From: Branchiostoma floridae
Taxonomy: Eukaryota > Chordata > Leptocardii > Amphioxiformes > Branchiostomatidae
Length of the DNA stretch: 64,000 nt
Reading direction: 5' to 3'
Assembly: GCF_000003815.2 (NCBI RefSeq)
Contig: NC_049997.1
Location: 14,942,213 to 15,006,212, forward strand
The position numbers and the translations under genes were made by a program. Below, piece after piece: positions 58,401-64,000 of this stretch. The notes beneath the pieces are model-generated. The model was not told the DNA's origin and ran no database searches. It worked only from the letters and a program-made list of their open reading frames with translations. The stretch's first letter is position 1; each line of letters opens with the position of its first letter.

Positions 58401-59281
58401 CCCTAAGGTGTCGCCAATATACTATCTCACTGTTTACTAGTAATATGTCTTATGTCTTTGAAACATAGTGGCTACACAGTGACATTTTCCCAATATCATT
58501 CTACATAACATTGTAAGTTAAGTCTGTCACGTTGATTTGATGTTGAAATGGTCATTAGTTAGGTGAATGGTCCTTACACAACATTGCCTCATATCCAGGC
58601 ACGTATCGCTCGCAAGGCTGGATACTATAGATACCATACAAAGAGTCGACTTTTAAAATACTAGGGGTGAGTACTATATTTGTTTGAAGAAAAAGTGGTT
58701 GCCCTGATAAACAATGAGGTTTAAAGACCGTATGATACCAAAATGAAAATTCGCAAAATTGCACTTTCTTTTGACATGCAATCCGTTATACATGTAATAT
58801 GTAACTGCAAGATATTTACATTTGCTTTTAAGGCTTTTAAAAAGTACGTTTTTCGCGAGTTTCCTAACTGGTCACTACGTTCACTTTGACGTCATCGACT
58901 CTGAAGAATCATATACATGTTTCAGTGGTGCAATGTTCAATAACAAGAAAACGGTGTAAATTTGGAGCAAGCGCGCACGTGTTTGTCTTAGTATCATTGT
59001 TCTTGAATGTAATCAAATGTTTTATTTTTCCTTTGGTGACATAGGTTTATAAAGCGTTTATTAGCATACATTTTTAGGTAAAATAAAGTGTGTCATACCA
59101 CTAGTCCAGTCCATACTGGCGTCCCAACGGGGAACAAAAACGTCTGTATGACCATGCCGATGATTCCGAAGGTTATCAACAGACCGGCGAAGAAGATCTG
59201 GGCCCCTCCAAGGCCCCTGGCGCCGCCTACAACGTACTTCTTCTGCTGGGGACGGGCCCCGCGCTGGTTTGGGGACTCCAT
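52310..59281 (-). CDS. MS4A/CD20-like four-transmembrane protein, complete coding region (six exons)
   Basis: Join of 59281-59099, 58333-58277, 57716-57552, 57041-56880, 56494-56350 and 52476-52310 gives 292 codons. Every intron is GT-AG; introns 1-4 are phase 0 and intron 5 is phase 1. The start has an optimal context (ACTATGG). Topology: TM1 about 28-50, TM2 56-73, the short HRNTKC turn 74-79, TM3 about 80-106, an outer loop 107-135 with Cys120 and Cys131, and TM4 142-164. A Cys cluster at 163-179 may be palmitoylated. The tail of about 110 residues is Pro/Gln-rich and ends SPPPGYNQA, with a PPGY (PPxY) at 286-289, a known ligand of WW domains such as those of NEDD4 ligases. GLGGAQI, PVW.G and GILG...RNTKC recall the MS4A/CD20 family, whose members are membrane channels, chemoreceptors or receptor regulators. 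The family call is by pattern memory, and a related CD20-like four-TM family is possible. A tandem paralog lies upstream at 62923. Confidence 0.9.
52990..53428 (+). mobile_element. ACCGGTCC-family MITE, copy D, nested
   Basis: It runs from AAGGGTAGGTACCGGGACGG to TGTACCGTCACCCACCCCTA. It shares TGGACCGGTCCGGAAAAACC, ATGAACAGATTATATGATCA and the CAGGTTCAGGTCCGG block with copy B, to which it is most similar. It sits inside the 52546-55277 transposon, so it inserted later or was carried along. Confidence 0.82.
53461..53592 (+). mobile_element. Fragment of the 12112-type element
   Basis: It shares TATCAAGAAATAAA, ACTTATGCATGTAGGTGGG, GTTCCAACTG and TTCAGGTTGCGCACTG with 12285-12420. The 5' part of the element is missing. 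Confidence 0.65.
54220..54960 (+). pseudogene. Decayed open frames inside the 2.7-kb transposon
   Basis: Protein-like stretches in shifting frames: EELKKQGLNEKEIANIAVDW near 54260, a 96-codon frame at 54489-54779 (AGILLAMRDIVCICIGGELG), then SQHLSNYCPAVTSLFG near 54895, all broken by stops. The position within the terminal repeats suggests a former transposase or passenger gene. No catalytic motif or family was recognised. Confidence 0.35.
55375..55545 (+). repeat. (ATTCT)n pentanucleotide array with variants
   Basis: ATTCT/ATTCC/GTTCT units, the purest run at about 55410-55480. A short ATTCTATTCTACGTG remnant lies at the matching place in the paralog's intron (about 63340), so the seed may predate the duplication. 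Confidence 0.9.
55668..56224. mobile_element. 557-bp inverted-repeat element in intron 5
   Basis: The ends AAGCTAAGGCCACAACCCGC and GCGGGTTGTGCCCTTAGCTT form terminal inverted repeats, continuing into CGTACGTG/CACGTACG. TA flanks both ends (55666-55667, 56225-56226). The interior is CpG- and ACGT-rich. The frames inside (55831-56121 minus and others) are repeats of TACGTGC-type words and are not called genes. Confidence 0.85.
56350..56494 (-). CDS. MS4A-like gene, exon 5
   Basis: 145 nt, acceptor ATTTCATCAG, donor CAAG/GTATGT, phase 0 in and phase 1 out. It encodes the cytosolic tail TMHEVGQGGRLVPLQNFANI and onwards to PPQHGEVQQ. It matches the paralog exon at 63466-63610 at 40 of 48 residues with equal length. 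Confidence 0.94.
56880..57041 (-). CDS. MS4A-like gene, exon 4 (TM4 and Cys cluster)
   Basis: 162 nt, acceptor CACTTTTGTGACAG, donor CCAG/GTAAGC. It encodes IARFTIDAANLLFALVELGL then SIATIAVCSYTLCKGCCGEG. The fourth membrane helix is followed by six Cys within 17 residues and a Gly/Asn-rich linker. The paralog exon starts to appear at the right edge. Confidence 0.95.
57552..57716 (-). CDS. MS4A-like gene, exon 3 (TM3 and outer loop)
   Basis: 165 nt, acceptor CTCCTTTATAG, donor TGAC/GTGAGT. It encodes LIGLLVMSCLSVLMTFCGIA and a loop EGEHWSTWPGSVGCYYDWDT with Cys120 and, after it, Cys131, which could be disulfide-bonded outside the cell. Confidence 0.95.
58277..58333 (-). CDS. MS4A-like gene, exon 2 (57 nt)
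   Basis: A 19-codon exon encoding YLVTGILGVVSSHRNTKCV, which completes TM2. The acceptor is TATATATAG and the donor GTG/GTGAGT. It is in frame with both neighbours, and GILG..S..RNTKC is the strongest family-like word. Confidence 0.92.
59099..59281 (-). CDS. MS4A-like gene, exon 1 coding part (N-terminus, TM1)
   Basis: 61 codons from MESPNQRGARPQQKKYVVGG through AQIFFAGLLITFGIIGMVIQ to TGLV, donor GTG/GTATGA. The short basic cytosolic N-terminus fits the positive-inside rule. An acceptor (TTTTCTTCGCAG) lies 31 bases upstream of the ATG, so a separate 5' UTR exon is expected. Confidence 0.94.
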
Positions 59282-60498
59282 AGTGGTTTAGGTACACTCT
59301 TGGCTGTTCCAACTGCGAAGAAAATTAATGACTTTATTCCCAAACTCGTATCTCGTTTCTTATGGAGTTTCCATTCACGATATAGTACTCTAAGGTGAAA
59401 ATTTGTAAGCGGCTACGAAATTAAAATATTGGATATTTTGCTACATTTCTAAATTATTCAATCCAAAATTAGAGAGTTCCACGACCTCATACCTTCGCCA
59501 ATTGATGTTAGCCTTTTCGAGTGACGTAGCATAGATGTTTGTCATTGGTTGTCATTTGCACAAATTGTATCAGTTGATCATCCCTTTACCCGAATAACAC
59601 AAGTTCCTCAAGTATGACAGTCTGATATTAGCAAAGAGGGCTAGTCTATGGGAATAATAAAGCTACACGTTTTTACAAGCTAATCAACCCCCTCTAGCGG
59701 TATGGAGAACTATTGCCAACGGCCAGCTGATGTAATAACTACTGACGTTGTGCATCGTTGTACTATTGCACACAAGCACACACACGCACACACAATCTGT
59801 TTTGTTTATATCGTATTTTGTTTTGGTAAATTGCACATCAATGCCCAATATTTGACGGTAACGTATGCTGCCAGGTAAAGGTCATTTTAACCAAATGCAA
59901 CGATGTACATGTATTTTTGACGAATTGGTTCATAGTTAATGAATAGTTAGATCAGCAAACATCCGTCTGGTGCAAAGAAACCTTTGTAGCGTACTGGTTC
60001 ATGGTATTTTTTCTCTCAGACCTTGAATTATTACTTGGTCGACACAATCATTTGAACGAAGCACAGTGTATATTTTACATATTCAGTGAACTCCAACTCT
60101 TAGAATATTCCGCTGATATAAAATTTTGCTTGAGAATTCACCTAAAAATATTTTGGTCTTCGCACACATTTCTCATTCAATTTCCAAGCCGCGTAGCACC
60201 ACAGCTTTCATTAAAGCCCCGGTAACATGCCTGAATCAACTGTGGCATAGCCTCCTGCACTGGGACTTTAACGTTGAAACGTGATAACAATAGCAGCACC
60301 TTTTTGGTACGATATAACACAACTTGAAATTGACATAAGCTTGACATTGTTTCAAATCTTCGCAGGTTTAAGAGTGATTAAAATTTGCCTCAGTGATGCC
60401 TACAACGCTCTATCAATTGTTAGCAGACTTAAATCTTAGCATGGAAAGTCATATTTGTGAAAGTCATGATCACTGACAATTTAAAAGAGCGGCCTTAC

Positions 60499-60590
60499 CT
60501 GGCTTCTATCCCTTAAGGTACTTTGCGAAGTCTGTAACAGGTACGTGACATGCAATACCTTACTTCCGGCCTCATCACATAGTGTAAAGG
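60499..60590 (-). other. Candidate 5' UTR exon of the MS4A-like gene
   Basis: A strong donor GAAGCCAG/GTAAGG ends at 60499/60498, 1.2 kb upstream of the acceptor at 59313. Upstream on the minus strand a CCGGAAGTAAGG word (ETS-like) at about 60562-60572 could belong to the promoter. The 5' boundary is a guess. Confidence 0.35.
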
Positions 60591-60885
60591 TGTGTTCCTA
60601 CGCAGCAGATGTGATATTAAATGCTTTGTATATGTATATGAGAAGACAGATACCACCATATGTCCCACCTTACCTTATATCATGAAACACAGCTTTATGC
60701 CATTAAAGGAATTAGGTTATAAACTATTGGCCATTCAATCGTTCGCTACAGGAACTACTTTTTATGAGCACGGATACATTGACCTAATCAGGTTGGAAAG
60801 GTCGGTATGAGTTCATTAACCTGTGGGTACATGTGACTTTACATACACACCCACACCAAGTCAACATGTACCAACACGTCACGAT

Positions 60886-61126
60886 GTAACGTTAGTTCAC
60901 CTTTATCCGTAGGGAAACCTATATCCGTTGTATATAAAAATAGGGTATTTTGGGATCGTTAAGTCGATGGAAGGTACGTTAGACCGTTAAGTCGATGGAA
61001 GGTACATTGAAATATTTTGAAAATGATGAAATTTGAAACTCGCGTTGTTGACCTAACATATCTAAATACCCAATTTTTTAAAACAACGAATCTAGGATAC
61101 CCCACGGATAAAGGTGAACTAGAATT
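60886..61126. mobile_element. Palindromic MITE with GTAACGTTAG termini, copy 2
   Basis: It begins GTAACGTTAGTTCACCTTTA and ends AAAGGTGAACTAGAATTA. It shares CCTATATCCGTTG and AAGTCGA with the copy at 45397. It also carries its own 29-bp tandem duplication, CGTTAAGTCGATGGAAGGTA, at about 60957-61008. Confidence 0.8.
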
Positions 61127-61534
61127 AGTATTTTCCACATTCCATGTTATTTTCATTATAAGTATGAACCCAATAACTGATGCAAGGGTGCGAATTTAAA
61201 AAAAAGTTTGGGCAAAAAAGTTGCCTTTATTCTGGAATCTAAGTGGTCCGGAAGGTTGAACAAATGACTGAACATACAGAGTATGGTATGCCGAACAATA
61301 GATCCTTCATTTTTGTTCTTTCACATCTTCCTCTATGACCTTGGAATTGGCCTTGCCATTCCATGACATTAGTAAACGTTTTCTATTTTTGTTTGCATTC
61401 TACGGCATATCTTTGCTCATTTTGTAGTTGCTTCGTTCGATTTACAGTATGGTTGAATTTTGTGTCTGGAAACGGCCGAAAATTGATGCGCGCGCGGGAT
61501 GTCATCCATATAATCAAATGAAATGGCCTAACGA

Positions 61535-61652
61535 CTAACCTGAAAGCCAGACTTTTTTTCAAGGCCAACTCCTCAGCGTTAGGAGCCTTCAGAAAATCTT
61601 TTCACCGTCCTGGTTTGTGTAGACCCTGGAAACAGTCTGGCTTCCAGGCTAG
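61535..61652. mobile_element. Short inverted-repeat element
   Basis: CTAACCTGAAAGCCAGACT and AGTCTGGCTTCCAGGCTAG are imperfect inverted repeats bounding 118 bp. No ORF and no clear target duplication. Confidence 0.6.
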
Positions 61653-61890
61653 CTCACAGCGTCTATGCGGGTGGTAAAGATAAACAGGTGGGGACCTAAC
61701 ACTTCATGACGTCACAGGGGTGGAGATAAGGGGTCACGCCAAGGTGAAACGGAGGAGTGAGCAAAGTTCAATAACCTGTTTTCATCACCTTACCGGAAAA
61801 CCCTTGTCCAGGATTGGTTATTCATCCCATTTTTTAGCCATGAAAAAATTATTTTGCAAACACGTGCTAACTACAAAGAAATGTGTTATA

Positions 61891-62192
61891 CAGTGGAAGC
61901 CAGTTAATTGCACGTCGGATAAACACACACTTCGGTCAATTGCACGGAATCCCCAAATCCCGTGGCAGTGCGGTCCAACTGGGTAACTTCACATTATCGA
62001 TATATGTTATCCCTCCATGTACAATAGTACTTAACTGTACAAACACTAGTCTTAGTAGTTGACAAATGTACTATAATTGTTGTTGTTTTTAATTTAAAAA
62101 AAAATAAAACAAAACTTTGTATTATCGCACACGCCGGATAATTGCACGGAATTCGCTGGCAAATTGGATGTGCAATTAAGCGGATTCCACTG
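61891..62192. mobile_element. pogo/Tigger-like MITE (302 bp)
   Basis: It begins CAGTGGAAGCCAGTTAATTG and ends CAATTAAGCGGATTCCACTG, with further GGATAA..GCAC words at both ends. TA flanks both sides (61889-61890, 62193-62194). CAGTGGAA ends and TA duplications are typical of the pogo branch of Tc1/mariner. No transposase. Confidence 0.85.
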
Positions 62193-62922
62193 TATCAGGG
62201 TTTCACATATATAATTAATGCCTGTATGTGGGTTTAGTATCTTTGCAGGTTTGGGGCATTTCTCACTACAACAGACCGCATCGATTGGGGAGATAAATCT
62301 GTAGCAGCAGTAACACAGAATAGGTCAATTTTACTGATCTGATTAAATAACCAAGGGGGTGGATAGGTGTAGGGTGAATTGCCATAAAGATTCTTAGTAG
62401 GGCATTAGAGTGAATCAAATATTTTTAATAAAAAATATAGTATGTAAACCAGCACAGTATATTGTCAGAAAATGCAATGCAATTTTTATTTGTTTGTGAC
62501 GGAAACGTAGAAAATTCATCATTTGTTTGCACACACATTGTACTAGAAACCATTCTTCCACATTCTCTTATAGGCTTGCACGTATACATCATTTATCACG
62601 TTACTTATTATATATATCAAATACTTGACGATTAGCAGACGATTATTACATACAGTATATAACAAATTGTACATAAATCTGTATTCTTGTTTACATTTAA
62701 TCGTTCTTCCTTGTAATTGTCTTTCTTTCTGTCTTTTATACCAACATATGCATGTGTTTATGCTAGCCATGCGGTCACAAGTATGTTGAACAGTAAACAA
62801 ATATGGCCCCGGTGTAAGCGCAGGCTTGTTCTTCATCAGATGATGAATTCATAACGGGATTTATGATTTCGGAGCTAAAATAAGGTGCATGTGCACCCTA
62901 CATCTGCTTGGAGATGAATGAC

Positions 62923-63074
62923 CTAAGCCTGGTTGTACCCCGGTGGAGGGCTGACGTAACCAGGTTGCGCATGCGCGTCACCCTGCTGCTGTGGAGGCTC
63001 GTTCGTCTGTTGCTCATGTTGTTGTTGCGCATGCGCCTGAGTCACATCCTGGTAATTCGCAGCTGCAGCCATTC
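62923..63074 (-). CDS. Paralog exon 6
   Basis: The acceptor is ATTTTCTACAG; it completes the split Gly codon, then MAAAANYQDVTQAHAQQQ and onwards to the stop TAG. It has two GCGCATGCGC palindromes (62967-62976 and 63027-63036) at the same AHAQ positions as in the other gene. Confidence 0.93.
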
Positions 63075-64000
63075 CTGTAGAAAATACGGTGCTTCTATTG
63101 ATGGAGACTGAAAATATCAACCTTGTACTTGAGGTGGCTATCTATGCATGTATTGGTTGTGTACTATACAGCGTGGTGTTTTGCTAGGTTTGAAAGCTCA
63201 TTCAAAACAATACCGTAACTTTGCACAGACTTGTAAAAACAATCATTTTAAGGGATGATAATAAACCTAGCTACATCTATATCTGCATACACGAATAAAA
63301 CGTTTTGTCATATTTTGTAATATTCTACATATAATGAATATTCTATTCTACGTGTAGTCTGTCCTGTTTCATCATTGCTTCCAATTTCACAAAGGCACCT
63401 AGCCCTACTAATAATCACACCAACATGTTCAGTTAAATGTACGCCGTACGCAATGTACCTCATACCTTGCTGCGCATCTCCGTGTTGAGGAGGTATGGTG
63501 CTACTGATGACGTAGGACGGAGCATGCGCAGAGTGCCCTGGAGCATAGTTGATGTTTGCAAAGCCCTGCACCGGGACCAGTCGTCCTCCCTGTCCAACCT
63601 GGTACATGTTCTGGTGAAATGTCAGTTACCGGGTTGTCAATTACAGATATGGGGAGAGGAAATAAGCCTGGAACCCACACTAGCCAGCTTTCAACTGCCG
63701 AAATATATATGTAGAGAGACAAAGAGAGAGAGAATATTCATTCAAACATAGATACAGATGGAGACAGGCAAGCTGAATACTTATATCATTCTACACCTTG
63801 AGTGTTTCTAACAGGGCGTCAATTATGGTCTCCGGATTGACATCTTGAAAAGGTGATGGTCACCTGTTATTTCAATTCTTCCACTGAATAAATATTAGTA
63901 GATTCTAGAAAAGAAAATAGGATGATTACACTCCACCCCTGGGGTGTTGCCAAAAAATGGGGCAAAACGAGAAGGAGAACTGCTTACCTGGTAGGCGTTT
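62923..64000 (-). CDS. Tandem MS4A-like paralog, 3' part (truncated by window edge)
   Basis: Exons at 64000-63988 (partial), 63610-63466 and 63074-62923 correspond to exons 4, 5 and 6 of the complete gene, with the same phases and strand. The 13 bases of exon 4 read (A)NAYQ followed by CAG/GTAAGC, identical to the paralog. The tail ends with the same 18 residues DAHAQPGYVSPPPGYNQA, while the Q-rich middle has changed and lost residues (49 against 54). Introns are short (377 and 391 bp). The membrane part lies beyond the right edge. Being upstream on the same strand, it is the next member of a tandem array. Confidence 0.93.
63466..63610 (-). CDS. Paralog exon 5
   Basis: 145 nt, acceptor ACATTTCACCAG, donor CAAG/GTATGA. 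It encodes NMYQVGQGGRLVPVQGFANI and onwards to PPQHGDAQQ; 40 of 48 residues are identical to exon 5 of the complete gene. Confidence 0.94.
63988..64000 (-). CDS. Paralog exon 4, last 13 bases
   Basis: AAACGCCTACCAG/GTAAGC on the minus strand, identical to the end of exon 4 of the complete gene. The exon continues past the window edge. Confidence 0.85.

Noticed and set aside
63437-63751. 104-codon plus-strand frame at 63437, and its counterpart at 56351-56533
   Set aside because: Both are antisense shadows of exon 5 of the MS4A-like genes. Their mutual similarity reflects the duplication of the real minus-strand exon.

Overview
The window looks like AT-rich, repeat-laden DNA from a metazoan, most probably an amphioxus (Branchiostoma) or a close invertebrate deuterostome. 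This is inferred from small spliced exons in long introns, abundant TACATGTA-type words, many short inverted-repeat transposons, a tRNA-derived SINE head, a CR1/L2/Jockey-like LINE, and a four-transmembrane gene of the vertebrate-type MS4A/CD20 kind. No prokaryotic gene organisation is present. Positions 8210-9089 are an 880-base assembly gap.

Region 1-40 kb is almost entirely non-coding. It holds one well-supported minus-strand internal exon (4612-4764) whose splice donor lies inside a 42-bp minisatellite, a second 42-bp minisatellite (10146-10970), one LINE with an intact reverse transcriptase ORF (21853-23355), at least four dispersed inverted-repeat element families, and several GC-richer islands that may be regulatory (about 3340-3650, 15000-15360, 24270-24680, 27230-27480, 30900-31280). 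At 40226-40169 a minus-strand first coding exon encodes a signal peptide and ends in a strong donor, with a TATA-like box about 320 bp upstream. Its next exon must lie to the left. The exon at 4.7 kb has a compatible phase, so most of the left 40 kb could be one intron of a secreted-protein gene, but this is not proven.

Region 40-52 kb is a mosaic of small transposons with a few weak coding candidates: minus-strand ORFs at 42518-42829, 44944-45208 and 51132-51365, and a plus-strand E2F-site promoter with short candidate exons at 47.1-48.2 kb. None of these is recognised.

Region 52.3-64 kb holds the clearest genes. A complete six-exon minus-strand gene (coding 59281 to 52310, 292 codons) encodes a four-transmembrane MS4A/CD20-like protein with a Pro/Gln-rich tail ending in a PPGY motif. 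A tandem paralog begins upstream of it. Its last two coding exons and the last 13 bases of the exon before them lie at 62923-64000, and the rest is beyond the right edge. In the first gene the last intron is 3.9 kb, against 391 bp in the paralog, because a 2.7-kb transposon with 130-141 bp inverted repeats (itself containing older elements), a pentanucleotide array and a 557-bp inverted-repeat element sit in it. The paralog works as a natural near-empty site for the 2.7-kb insertion.
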